Origin: Myxococcales bacterium
Lineage (GTDB): Bacteria; Myxococcota_A; Polyangia; Haliangiales; Haliangiaceae
Length of the DNA stretch: 64,000 nt
Reading direction: 5' to 3'
NCBI GenBank assembly: GCA_016717005.1
Contig: JADJUF010000012.1
Coordinates: forward strand, 124,001-188,000
The notes under the pieces: model-generated
Told to the model about the DNA's origin: nothing
Seen by the model: only the letters and a program-made list of their open reading frames with translations
Database searches by the model: none
Position numbers and translations under genes: made by a program
Shown here: positions 38,938-48,339 of the stretch, piece by piece
How positions within the stretch are numbered: the first letter of the stretch is position 1
How the letters are laid out: each line of letters opens with the position of its first letter

Positions 38938-39827
38938 GGCGCCAGCACCAGCGTGACCGTCGCGTCGTCGTCGGCCGCGACGGTCACGGACCCGGACGCC
39001 GCGACCGCGGCGTGGCCCGCGCGCGCCGGCAACCACGCGCGCACCGGGTAGGTGCCCGGCGGCACCGCGTCGAAGCGCACCACGCCGACGTCGTCGGTGA
39101 CCGCCACGTACGGGTGCGGCGGCGCGATCACTACCGCGGCGTCGTCGCGCGCACCGTCGAGCGCGACCGCGATCGCGCCAGCCTCGGGCAACGCCACGGC
39201 GACCGCGTGGCCCAGCATCGGCAGGTGCGCGCGGGCGCGCAGCGCGGCGGTCGCGGGCCTGTCCCACGCGGGCCCGAGCGCGGTCGCGACGACCGTCTGC
39301 GCGGCCTCGTCGGCGCTCTCGATGATCAGCGCGTCGCCGAGGCCCGGCGCGACCACCGCGGCCGGCGTGATCGTGCAGTCGCGCGCGGTCAGGCGCACCG
39401 GGCCCGCGGGCGGTGCGGCCTTGCCGGCGCCGACGTCGATGATCACCACCGCGGCCGCGACGCCGTGGAGCGTGCCGATCCTGACGCGTGGCGGACGCTC
39501 GCCGCCGCACGCGGTCCGGCCCGGCGACCGGCGCAGCGCGGCGGACGCGGTCGGCCACTCGACGGTCACCCGCACCGTGCCGGCGTGGGCCGTGTCGATC
39601 ACCTGGTAGCCGGGCGCGGTCCCGGCCCGCGGCGGCGCGGCGTCGGTCGCGATCGCCGCCGGCGGTGCGTCGAGCAGCTCGCCGTCCACGCCGGCGTCGC
39701 CCGCGTCGTGGCCCGCGGGCGCCACCGTCGCGCCGCGCTTGCTGCCGCACCCGACCAGCCCGACCAGCCCGACCAGCCCGACCAGCCCGACCAGCCCGAC
39801 CAGCCCGACCGCGCCGCGTGGATTCAC
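38934..39827 (-). CDS. Lipoprotein with a tandem-repeat-encoded signal peptide
   Basis: A 297-residue lipoprotein of unknown function. GTG 39827 gives VNPRGAVG, then six Gly-Leu-Val triplets, ending at lipobox LVGC. The hydrophobic core is written by six perfect 9-bp repeats. The mature protein has an acidic/Ala-rich linker and a predominantly beta domain (VRVTVEWPTASAALRR, VRLTARDCTITPAAVVAPG, and a carboxypeptidase-regulatory-like end GVVRFDAVPPGTYPVRAWLP). Two Cys (TACGG, RDCTI) may pair. It overlaps hemG by 4 bp upstream and rsm22 by 4 bp downstream, so it is a full member of the heme operon. Confidence 0.75.
   Translation of the reverse strand: MNPRGAVGLVGLVGLVGLVGLVGLVGCGSKRGATVAPAGHDAGDAGVDGELLDAPPAAIATDAAPPRAGTAPGYQVIDTAHAGTVRVTVEWPTASAALRRSPGRTACGGERPPRVRIGTLHGVAAAVVIIDVGAGKAAPPAGPVRLTARDCTITPAAVVAPGLGDALIIESADEAAQTVVATALGPAWDRPATAALRARAHLPMLGHAVAVALPEAGAIAVALDGARDDAAVVIAPPHPYVAVTDDVGVVRFDAVPPGTYPVRAWLPARAGHAAVAASGSVTVAADDDATVTLVLAP
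39752..39805 (-). repeat. 9-bp tandem repeat x6 in a signal-peptide core
   Basis: Six perfect copies of CGACCAGCC (plus strand), with a partial seventh, encode (Gly-Leu-Val)n of the lipoprotein signal. Gains or losses of units stay in frame and change only the hydrophobic length. Confidence 0.9.
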
Positions 39828-41155
39828 GCCAGCTCCGCGATCGCCGTGGCCGCGCGCCGCCCATCGGCGATGCACGAGTTGACCGCGACGCCGTGGTACG
39901 GGGCGCCGCACAGCACCAGCCGGTGCGGCCGCGCCAGCGCGTCCCACTGCGCGACCCGGTCCTTGTGCCCGACCGCGTACTGCGACAGCGCGCCCTTCCA
40001 CCGGACCAGGCTCTGGTGGCGCGGGTCGGCGGTGACGCCGAGCACCGCCGCCAGGTCGCTGCGTGCCAGCCGGAACAGCTCGGCGTCGTCGAGCGTCGCC
40101 GCCGCCGGGTCGCGGCCGCCGCCGTAGATCATGCGGAACAGCCGCGCGCCGTGCGGCGCGCGCGCCGGGTAGAGCGTGCTCTCGAACACCACGCCGAGCG
40201 CGCGCACCCGCTCGCCCGCGCACACCAGCAGGCCGAAGCCGTCGCGCTCGGGCGGCACCACGCCCTCGTCGAACGCCAGGTAGACGATCGCCACCGACGC
40301 CGCGACCGCCTGCTCGAGCGCCGTGGCGAGCGCCGGCACCGCCGCGCCGATCAGCCCGCGCGCGACCGCCGCCGGCACCGCCAGCACCGCCGCGTCGTAG
40401 CGGCCGCCGGCCAAGCCGTCGAGCTCGACCCCGCCGGTCACTGGGGTCACCGTCGTCACCGGCGCGTCGCAGCGCACCCGCGCGCTCAGGCGCTCGGCCA
40501 GCGCCGCCGGGATCGCGCCCATGCCGCCGCGCGGCGCGCACATCTTGGGCCGCGGCCGCTTGGCCCCGCCGCGGGCGCGCGCGATCATCCCGCGCACCAT
40601 CCCGCCGGCGGCGTCGAGCTCGGCCAGCTTGGGGAACCCCGCCGCCAAGGAGATGTCGGCGGCGTTGGCCGCGTAGACGCCGGTCACGACCGGGCCGATC
40701 AGCGCGGCCGCGGCCTCCGCGCCGAACCGGCGGGTCGCGAAGTCGAGCATCGACTCGTCGCCGGCGACCGCGACGTCGCGGCCGCGCCGCAGCGGCTCGC
40801 CCAGCACCGCCAGCTTGCCGCGCCACGACATCAGCTTCGAGCGCGCGAACCCGATCGGATCGAGCGGCACCGGGTGCAGCTCGCCGTGGCGATAGATCCA
40901 GCGCCGCTTGGCCGCCGACGCGGCCTCGTCGACGGCGATGCCCAGCTCGGCGCACAGCGCGGCCGCGCCGTCGTCGTCGCCCGACAGGAAGCCGTTGGCC
41001 GCGTGCTCGCGCACGAACCCGTCGACCTTCGACGTCGTGATCACGCCGCCCGGCCGCGGGCCGGCCTCGATCACCACGGGGTCGTGGCCGGCCTGCACCA
41101 GCCGCCAGGCCGCCGTCAGCCCGGCGACGCCGCCGCCGACCACCGCGACCTTCAC
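39824..41155 (-). CDS. hemG: Protoporphyrinogen/coproporphyrinogen oxidase (HemY/PPO type)
   Basis: A 443-residue flavoenzyme of the oxygen-dependent PPO family. It oxidises protoporphyrinogen IX (or coproporphyrinogen III) to the porphyrin, a late heme step, at the inner membrane face. The FAD-binding motif VAVVGGGVAGLTAAWRL opens the protein; IEAGPRPGG follows; RGGMGAIPAALAERL and GAYAANAADISL-like GVYAANAADISLAAGFP match the family core; LCGAPYHGVAVNSCIADGR closes the FAD site. GTG 41155 overlaps hemE by 4 bp. hemY is the equivalent symbol in Bacillus nomenclature. Which porphyrinogen it uses cannot be told from sequence alone. Confidence 0.9.
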   Translation of the reverse strand: MKVAVVGGGVAGLTAAWRLVQAGHDPVVIEAGPRPGGVITTSKVDGFVREHAANGFLSGDDDGAAALCAELGIAVDEAASAAKRRWIYRHGELHPVPLDPIGFARSKLMSWRGKLAVLGEPLRRGRDVAVAGDESMLDFATRRFGAEAAAALIGPVVTGVYAANAADISLAAGFPKLAELDAAGGMVRGMIARARGGAKRPRPKMCAPRGGMGAIPAALAERLSARVRCDAPVTTVTPVTGGVELDGLAGGRYDAAVLAVPAAVARGLIGAAVPALATALEQAVAASVAIVYLAFDEGVVPPERDGFGLLVCAGERVRALGVVFESTLYPARAPHGARLFRMIYGGGRDPAAATLDDAELFRLARSDLAAVLGVTADPRHQSLVRWKGALSQYAVGHKDRVAQWDALARPHRLVLCGAPYHGVAVNSCIADGRRAATAIAELA

Positions 41156-42216
41156 GCGCCGCCTCGCGTCGACAGCTCGCGCACCGCCTCGACCATCGCC
41201 CGCACGTGCTCGGGGTTGGTGGCCGGGGTGACGCCGTGGCCGAGGTTGAAGATGTGGCCGGTCGGGCCCGCCTGCTCGAGCACGCGCGCGACGCGGCGGC
41301 GGATCTCGTCGGGGGGCGCGTACAGCGCGCCGGGATCGAGGTTGCCCTGCAGCGCCACGCCGTCGCCGACCGCCGCCCGGACCGTGTCGAGATCGACCCG
41401 CCAGTCGACGCCGAGCACGTCGGCGCCGCTCGACGCGTACGTGGCCAGGTACGGCGCGCAGCCGTTGGCGAAGTAGATCACCGGCACGCCGGCGGCCGCC
41501 GGGTGGGCCTTGACCCGCGCGATCACCTCGCGCGCCCAGCGCAGCGCGTACTCGTCGAAGTCGGCCGGCGACAGCACCCCGGCCCAGCTGTCGAACAGCT
41601 GCACCGCCTGGGCCCCGGCCTCGATCTGCGCGATCAGGTAGGTGGCGACGGTCGCGGCCATCTTCTCGAGCAGCGCGTGCGCCGCGGCCGAGTCGCTGAA
41701 CAGGAGCGCCTTGGCCTTGGCGTACTCCTTGGAGCCGCTGCCCTCGACCGCGTAGGTCACGAGCGTGAACGGCGCGCCGGCGAACCCGATCAGCGGCACC
41801 CGGCCGCCGAGCGCCCCGCGGATCTGTCGGATCGCGTCCATCACGAACGGCATCGTCGCGACCGGGTCGGGCACCACCAGCGCGTCGATCGCCGCGCGAT
41901 CGCGCACCGGGTTCGAGATCACCGGGCCCTTCTCGGGGAACGCCACCTCGAGGCCCATCGGCGGCAGGGTGATCAGGATGTCCGAGAACAAGATCGCGGC
42001 GTCGAAGCCGAACTCGTCGATCGGCTGCAGCGTCACCTCGGTCGCCAGCGCCGGGGTGTGGCACAGGTCGAGGAACGACGCCTTGGCGCGGACCGCGCGG
42101 TAGGCCGGCAGGTAGCGCCCCGCCTGGCGCATCATCCAGCACGGGGTCCGTTCGACGGGCTCGCGCCGGCACGCGCGCAGGAACAGGTGATCGACCGCCG
42201 GGGCATCTTGCGACAT
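41152..42216 (-). CDS. hemE: Uroporphyrinogen decarboxylase
   Basis: A 354-residue URO-D that converts uroporphyrinogen III to coproporphyrinogen III by four decarboxylations in the cytoplasm. The signature PCWMMRQAGRYLPAYR near residue 24, with the conserved Arg and Gln, and the second signature IGFAGAPFTLVTYAVEG are complete. AILFSDILITLPPMG carries the catalytic Asp. GVDWRVDL and NLDPGALY are also standard. ATG 42216 has an AGGA site 8 bases upstream and is preferred to the in-frame ATG at 42225. It is the first gene of a four-gene operon. Confidence 0.96.
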   Translation of the reverse strand: MSQDAPAVDHLFLRACRREPVERTPCWMMRQAGRYLPAYRAVRAKASFLDLCHTPALATEVTLQPIDEFGFDAAILFSDILITLPPMGLEVAFPEKGPVISNPVRDRAAIDALVVPDPVATMPFVMDAIRQIRGALGGRVPLIGFAGAPFTLVTYAVEGSGSKEYAKAKALLFSDSAAAHALLEKMAATVATYLIAQIEAGAQAVQLFDSWAGVLSPADFDEYALRWAREVIARVKAHPAAAGVPVIYFANGCAPYLATYASSGADVLGVDWRVDLDTVRAAVGDGVALQGNLDPGALYAPPDEIRRRVARVLEQAGPTGHIFNLGHGVTPATNPEHVRAMVEAVRELSTRGGA

Positions 42217-42338
42217 CGCGCGCATCCTACATCGCCGTCGCTGCCGCGCCAGCCCGGGCCGCACCTGCGACCCGATGGCGCTGACGCCGCGGTCAGATCG
42301 CGGACGCGCCGACGCCGCTCGGTGTATCGTCGAGGTCC

Positions 42339-42728
42339 ATGTTGCGCTCCATGGTCGTCGTCGTGGTCGCCGCCGCCGTGCTCGCCGGCGGGGACGGCGC
42401 TCGCGGGCCCGGCGGCAGCGCGGGCGACGACGAAGTCCGCGGGCCCGGCGACGACGGCGCCGCCCGCCCGCCGCTGCTCGCCCGCCTGCCGCACGGTCAC
42501 GACAGCTCCGCCAGGGTGGCGGCGCAGCGATCCCGGGCCGCTGCCCCGATCGGCCCGCCGAGCGCGATGCGGCTCGAGCGCCCCGGCGGCGTGATCTACG
42601 CTCCGGGCAGCCCGCACGACCGCGACCTGCGCGAGACCCCCTACCGATCGGAGCGCCACCTGGACGCGCCGTTCACCACCGCCGAGATCATCGCCGACGG
42701 CACCGCGCGCCGGGGGGCGCGGTCGTGA
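42339..42728 (+). CDS. Small exported protein of unknown function
   Basis: A 129-residue protein with a hydrophobic N-terminus (MLRSMVVVVVAAAVLAGG) and a Gly/Asp/Arg-rich, probably unstructured body. No family is recognised. The gene ends in a GTGA overlap with the two-receiver regulator gene, which supports it being real and co-translated with that gene. It starts at ATG 42339, 122 bp from the divergent hemE start. Confidence 0.55.
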   Translation: MLRSMVVVVVAAAVLAGGDGARGPGGSAGDDEVRGPGDDGAARPPLLARLPHGHDSSARVAAQRSRAAAPIGPPSAMRLERPGGVIYAPGSPHDRDLRETPYRSERHLDAPFTTAEIIADGTARRGARS

Positions 42729-43801
42729 TCGCGCCGGTGCCCGAAACGGTGATCGTCGTCGCCGCCCGGGGCTGGAGCGGCGGCACCGCGGCGGCGCTGC
42801 GGACGCTGGTCGAGCGGCTGGTGCGCAGCGGCGCCGAGACCGCGATGGTCGCCGACGCGGCCGAGGCCGCCAAGGCCCTGATCGACGACGAGGGCGCGGT
42901 CGTGATGGTCGACGTCGAGGATGCCGCCCGGGGCGCGGTCTCGATCGATGACGCCGCGGCGCGGATCGCCGAGGTCGCGGCGCTGGTGCCGGACGCCGCG
43001 CCGGTGGCGGTGGCCCAGCGGCCGTCGGTCGGGCTGGTGATCGCGTGCCAGCGCGCCGGCGCGGTCGACTTCGTCGACCTGGGCTCGGAGTCGTTCGAGG
43101 TCACCGCGCGGGCGCTGGCGCTGGCCTCCAGCCGCCGCGCCCACACCGGCGCCCAGCGCCGCGCGGTCGGGCAGCTGCGCGAGATGATCGAGGACATGCT
43201 GCGCGACCTGGTCAAGACCGAGCGCCGCTCGATCGATCTCGAGAAGCAGCTGGCGGCCAAGGCCGGCCGCGCGACCGACCTGGCCAGCGACGTCGACGCC
43301 GAGCGCGCGCCGGTGGTGATGGTGGTCGAGGACGATCGCGAGGTCGCCGACTTCCTGGTCGATCACCTCGAGGACGCCGCGCTGACCACGTTCGCGTTCG
43401 TCACTGGCGAGGAGGCCGTCGTCCACGCCGAGCGCATGAGCCAGCGCGGCGCGGCCCTCGATCTGGTGCTGGTCGACATCGGCCTGCCCGGCATCGATGG
43501 GCTCGAGGTGGTCCGGCGCCTGCGCAAGGAGCGGCCGGGCGTCGCCGCGTTCCTGATCACCGGCTTCAGCGATCCCTCGCTGACCGCGCGCGCGGCCGAT
43601 CTCGGCGTGGTCGGCTTCGTGCTCAAGCCGTTCGACGACGTCAAGGCGTTCATCGGCCGGGTCAAGAGCGAGGCGCTCGCCGCGATGGCCCGCACCCGCG
43701 ACCACGGCTACCTGCAGCGGATCAAGACCCGGCACGAGCGCGTGCTGGGCCAGTACCGTCTCCTGCTGGCCGACATCGAGCGCGAGCGCACGCCGCGGTG
43801 A
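42725..43801 (+). CDS. Two-receiver response regulator with degenerate first receiver
   Basis: A 358-residue cytoplasmic protein. The C-terminal receiver (about 198-325) is intact: VVEDDRE acidic pair, phospho-acceptor Asp in LVLVDIGLPGIDG, ITGFSD Thr region and LKPFDD Lys. The N-terminal 130 residues have receiver-like alternation (VIVVAARGWSGG, VVMVDVEDA, PVAVAQRPS, GAVDFVDLGS) but lack a clear acidic pair, suggesting a pseudo-receiver. A charged coiled segment joins them (MLRDLVKTERRSIDLEKQLAAKAG). There is no DNA-binding domain, so output is by protein contact. It starts at GTG 42725, overlapping the small exported gene by 4 bp. Confidence 0.82.
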   Translation: MIAPVPETVIVVAARGWSGGTAAALRTLVERLVRSGAETAMVADAAEAAKALIDDEGAVVMVDVEDAARGAVSIDDAAARIAEVAALVPDAAPVAVAQRPSVGLVIACQRAGAVDFVDLGSESFEVTARALALASSRRAHTGAQRRAVGQLREMIEDMLRDLVKTERRSIDLEKQLAAKAGRATDLASDVDAERAPVVMVVEDDREVADFLVDHLEDAALTTFAFVTGEEAVVHAERMSQRGAALDLVLVDIGLPGIDGLEVVRRLRKERPGVAAFLITGFSDPSLTARAADLGVVGFVLKPFDDVKAFIGRVKSEALAAMARTRDHGYLQRIKTRHERVLGQYRLLLADIERERTPR

Positions 43802-43809
43802 GCGCCGGG

Positions 43810-43823
43810 GCCCCCTGCGGGGC
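43810..43823 (+). terminator. Short GC hairpin after the two-receiver gene
   Basis: GCCCC (43810-43814), loop CTGC, GGGGC (43819-43823), soon followed by GTTTG. The stem is short and the T-run weak, so terminator function is doubtful. Confidence 0.3.
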
Positions 43824-43927
43824 GCCGCGTTTGGGCCGGCGGCGGCGCGCGGCCGAGGGCGTGCGCCTTTCGGATGTGGATCTGCGAGGTTGCGGCGGAT
43901 CGCAGGGGTTGCCATACTCGCCCATCG

Positions 43928-45110
43928 GTGTCGCAGGCGCCCCTCAATATCAAGCTGCGGTGCGCGTCGTGGCAGCAGCTGTCGAGCATCCATCGCCGCG
44001 ACCTGTCGCGGCACGCGATCTTCTTGAAGGCGTCGCAGCCGCCGCCGATCGGCACGCCGGTCCGGATCGATCTCACGCTGCCGACCGAGTCGATGATCGT
44101 GCTCGCCGGCGTCGTGTCCGAGCACGTGCCCCCGGGCGGGCTCGGGGGCCGCGGCCCCGGCGTCGACATCAAGCTCAACACGCTGCCCGAGAGCGCGATG
44201 TGGCTCATCGAGACCGCGCTGGCGTCGGCGTCGAAGCAAGGCGGGACCACCGCGCCTGCGACCGAGGCCGCCGTCGACGACGGCCAGGATCTCAGCCGGG
44301 CCGAGGACGAGCTGCTGGCGGCGCTCACCTCGGAGCTCGAGTCGTTGCGCAGGCTCAACCCGTTCCAGGTCCTCGGGGTCGGCTACGAGGCCGATGACGC
44401 CGACATCCGCGCCGCGTTCGCGGGCCTGACCAAGCGCTACCACCCCGATCGCTTCACGCGCTACACGTCGCAGGAGCTGCGCGGCCTCGCGGCCGAGATC
44501 TTCATCTTGATCCGCGACGCGTACCGCCGGCTCGGCGACGAGCCGGCGCGGGCCAAGGCGCTGCAGGCCGTGGGCGCGCGCCCGTCGGTGAAGGTCCCGA
44601 CGCTGCGGCCGCTGGCCCCGGCGCCGCCGCCCGCGCGTCCGCCCGAGCCGCCGCCGCGGGCCCCGGCCGGCTCGCCGGCGCCGCCGGTGTTGACCGCGCC
44701 GCGCCGGCCGGCGCCGTCGTCGTTGGGCCCGACCGTGAGCGGCCGCCCGCCCGAGACCGAGCGCCGGCCGATGGCGGTGGCGCCGCCGACCTTGGCCGAC
44801 GACGGCCCGGTCGACTTCCGCGCCGCCGACGGGCTGCTCGACGCCGGCCGCTACGACGAGGCGCTGGCGGTCTTCAAGATCTACACCCGCAAGAACCCCA
44901 ACGACCGCAACGCCCGGGCCGGCATCGAGCTGGCCGAGGGCCTGCGCGCTGGCGCAGCGCGATCGGCTCGAGGCCGCGCAGCGCTTCGAGGCCGTGCTCG
45001 AGATCGATCCCACCAACGAGCGGGCGGCCCGCGAGCTCGCCGAGATGCGCCGCATGGCTACCAACGAGCGGCGCGGCCTGCTGTCGCGCCTGATGGGGAA
45101 GAAGGAGTAG
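43928..45110 (+). CDS. PilZ-like, DnaJ and TPR protein, 3' frameshift
   Basis: Starts at GTG 43928. Residues about 1-95 resemble a PilZ barrel (LSSIHRRDLSRHAIFLKA, PGVDIKLNTLP); about 130-205 is a J-domain (NPFQVLGVGYEADDADIRAAFAGLTKRYHPDRF), where HPD is intact; a Pro-rich linker of about 90 residues follows; the end is a TPR pair (LLDAGRYDEALAVFKIYTRKNPNDR). Near 44945 the frame breaks within CGCGCTGGCGC. Reading on in the frame that gives ALAQRDRLEAAQRFEAVLEIDPTNERAAREL completes the TPR and stops at TAG 45110. The next gene is a short DnaK, so this is probably its co-chaperone. Without correction the frame would run 230 bp into dnaK. Confidence 0.8.
44941..44957 (+). other. Frameshift in the PilZ-DnaJ-TPR gene
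   Basis: The reading AEGLRA changes frame before LAQRDRLEAA. The simplest repair adds one GC dinucleotide to the run CTGCGCGCTGG, and the restored protein ends MGKKE at a stop 4 bp before dnaK. Confidence 0.75.
45104..45107 (+). promoter_or_regulatory. Ribosome binding site of the dnaK-like gene
   Basis: GGAG overlaps the end of the DnaJ-like gene and lies 7 bases before ATG 45115, fixing the DnaK start and tying its translation to the upstream gene. Confidence 0.7.
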
Positions 45111-45114
45111 CGCC

Positions 45115-46779
45115 ATGGCGTCGCGCATCCTCGGCATCGATCTGGGCACGACCAACTCGTGCGTCGCGGTCATCGACGATCGCGGCGTCGCGACGGTGCT
45201 GGCCTCGCCCGAGGGCGAGCGCACGACCCCGTCGGTCGTGGCCTGGCCCGCGACCGGCACCGAGGTCATCGTCGGCACGCCCGCGCGCCGGCAGGCGGTG
45301 TCGAACACCGCGCAGACCGTGTTCGGGACCAAGCGCCTGATCGGGCGCAAGGTCAACTCCGACGACGTCGCGCTCCTGGCCCGGACCGCGCCCTATCGGA
45401 TCGTCGCCGCGCCCAACGGCGACGCCTGGGTCCGGATCGGCGCGACGTCGCGCTCGCCCCAGGAGATCGCCTCGCACGTGCTGCGGCGGCTGCGGGCGAT
45501 CGCCGAGGCCGCGCTGGGCGAGCCCGTGACCCGCGCGATCGTCACGGTCCCGGCGTACTTCGACGAGCACCAGCGCCAGGCCACGCGCGACGCCGGCACG
45601 ATCGCCGGGCTCGACGTGGTCCGCATCCTCAACGAGCCGACCGCGGCCGCGCTCGCGTACGGCGCCCACCGGGTCGGCGATCGCCGGCGGCTGATCGCCG
45701 TGTTCGATCTCGGCGGCGGCACCTTCGACATCTCGATCATGTCGGTCGAGCACGGCATCTTCGAGGTGCTGGCCACCGGCGGCGACAGCGCGCTCGGCGG
45801 CGAGGACTGGGATCGGCGCATGGTCGAGCGCATGGCCGACGAGATCTTCGACAAGACCCGCATCGATCTGATGCAGAACGCGGTCGCGCTCGGGCGCCTG
45901 CGCGAGGCGTGCGAGGCCGCCAAGAAGAGCCTGTCGGTCGAGCGCGAGGCCTGGATCCGGCTGCCGTTCCTGGCCCAGGACCAGGACGGCCAGCCGTTCA
46001 ACCTCGAGCGCCGGCTCACCCGCGACGAGGTCGAGCAGTGGACCGCGCCCGAGCTGGCGCGGGTCGACGAGCCGTGCCAGCGGGCCCTGGCCGACGCCCG
46101 CCTGACCGCGGCCGAGCTCGAGGAGGTGCTGCTGGTCGGCGGCATGACCCGGTGGCCCGCGGTGCCGGCGGCGGTCGAGCGCATCTTCGGCAAGAAGCCG
46201 TCGCGCGGGGCCAACCCCGACGAGGTCGTCGCGATCGGCGCCGCCAGCTACGCCGGCATCATCGGCGGCGACGACGACGGCGCGGCGCTGCTCGACGTGA
46301 CCCCGCACGACATCGGCATCAAGGTCGGCGAGGCCGGGTTCTCGGTGCTGATCGCGCGCAACTCGATGCTGCCGGTGCGGGTCCGCAAGCTGTTCGCGAC
46401 CACCGCCGCCGATCAGAAGTTCGTCTCGATCGAGCTGTACCAGGGCGAGCACGCCGACGTGCGCAAGAACCGGCGGCTCGGGCAGGTCGTGCTCGAGGGC
46501 CTGCCGCCCGGGCCGCCCGGCAGCATCCGGGTCGAGCTCAACCTGACGATCGACGTCGAGTCGATCATGAACGTCACCGCCCGCGAGCTGTCGACCGGGC
46601 GCGAGGCCGGCGTGACGCTGCGGCCGTCGGGCGGCCTGACCCAGCGCGAGATCGTCGAGATCATCTCGCGCCGGCGCGAGGAAGAGACCGCGGCGGCGGC
46701 CACGCGCCCGGGCGTGGGCGGCGGCCTGGCCCGGATGCCGACCCGGGAGCTGCCGCCGATCAAGCCGCGCGGGGGCTGA
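45115..46779 (+). CDS. Hsp70/DnaK-like chaperone with shortened C-terminus
   Basis: A 554-residue Hsp70. The ATPase domain is complete: GIDLGTTNSCVAV near residue 7, VTVPAYFDEHQRQATRDAG, ILNEPTAAALAYG, VFDLGGGTFDISIM, VLLVGGMTRWPAVP. The substrate-binding beta domain follows (LLDVTPHDIGIKVGEAGF, LELNLTID-like VELNLTIDVESIMNVTARE), but the alpha-helical lid is reduced to a short tail (LTQREIVEIISRRREEETAA) against about 610-640 residues in canonical DnaK. It is therefore a specialised paralog, likely paired with the DnaJ-domain protein immediately upstream. No grpE is nearby. Confidence 0.92.
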   Translation: MASRILGIDLGTTNSCVAVIDDRGVATVLASPEGERTTPSVVAWPATGTEVIVGTPARRQAVSNTAQTVFGTKRLIGRKVNSDDVALLARTAPYRIVAAPNGDAWVRIGATSRSPQEIASHVLRRLRAIAEAALGEPVTRAIVTVPAYFDEHQRQATRDAGTIAGLDVVRILNEPTAAALAYGAHRVGDRRRLIAVFDLGGGTFDISIMSVEHGIFEVLATGGDSALGGEDWDRRMVERMADEIFDKTRIDLMQNAVALGRLREACEAAKKSLSVEREAWIRLPFLAQDQDGQPFNLERRLTRDEVEQWTAPELARVDEPCQRALADARLTAAELEEVLLVGGMTRWPAVPAAVERIFGKKPSRGANPDEVVAIGAASYAGIIGGDDDGAALLDVTPHDIGIKVGEAGFSVLIARNSMLPVRVRKLFATTAADQKFVSIELYQGEHADVRKNRRLGQVVLEGLPPGPPGSIRVELNLTIDVESIMNVTARELSTGREAGVTLRPSGGLTQREIVEIISRRREEETAAAATRPGVGGGLARMPTRELPPIKPRGG

Positions 46780-46781
46780 CC

Positions 46782-47354
46782 GTGGCGGCGCTCGATCCAG
46801 CCGGCGAGGCGGCGGTGTTGAGGATCGCCGACGCGATCGGCGCGCTCATCGAGCACTGGGGCTTCAAGCGCAACATGGGTCGGGTGTGGGCGGTGCTGTA
46901 CCTCGAGCAGGCGCCGTTGTCGGCCGCCGATCTCGGCGAGCGCCTGACCCTGTCGTCGGGCGCGATGTCGATGCTCCTGGCCGAGCTCGGGCAGTGGGGC
47001 GTCGTCAAGAAGGCGTGGGTGGCGGGCGAGCGCCGCGACTTCTACGAGGCCGAGACCAGCATCTGGAAGATGGTGTCGCGGGTGCTGCGCGAGCGCGAGC
47101 TGCGCTGGATCCAGGACGCGCTCGAGCAGTTCGCCGAGGCCGACGCCGCGCTGGCCGCGGGCGCGACCGCGGATCGGGGCGCGCGCCTGGCCGGCATCGC
47201 CGGCCGCGTCAACGGCCTGACCCAGCTCGCCGGGGTCGGCGCCCACCTGATCGAGTCGATCCTGTCGGGCGAGTCGGTCGACGCGCTGCCGATCAAGACC
47301 GTCGGCGAGCTGGCCAAGGCCGTCGGCGGCGCCGGCAAGGCGGGGCCGAAGTAG
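46782..47354 (+). CDS. GbsR/MarR-like transcriptional regulator
   Basis: A 190-residue winged-helix protein. IEHWGFKRNMGRVWAVLYLEQAPLSAADLGERL followed by LSSGAMSMLLAELGQWGVVKKAW is the helix-turn-helix pattern of the GbsR branch of MarR regulators; GERRDFYEAETSIWKMVSRVL is also typical. Such proteins often repress exporter or osmolyte genes. It starts at GTG 46782, 2 bp after the dnaK stop, and ends 1 bp before the ABC ATPase gene, so autoregulation of the downstream exporter is a reasonable inference. Confidence 0.85.
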   Translation: MAALDPAGEAAVLRIADAIGALIEHWGFKRNMGRVWAVLYLEQAPLSAADLGERLTLSSGAMSMLLAELGQWGVVKKAWVAGERRDFYEAETSIWKMVSRVLRERELRWIQDALEQFAEADAALAAGATADRGARLAGIAGRVNGLTQLAGVGAHLIESILSGESVDALPIKTVGELAKAVGGAGKAGPK

Positions 47355-47355
47355 C

Positions 47356-48335
<980 letters not shown>

Positions 48336-48339
<4 letters not shown>

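Noticed and set aside
45110..45340. Extension of the DnaJ-like gene into dnaK
   Set aside because: It arises only after a frame break near 44945; the alternative frame completes a TPR and stops 4 bp before dnaK.
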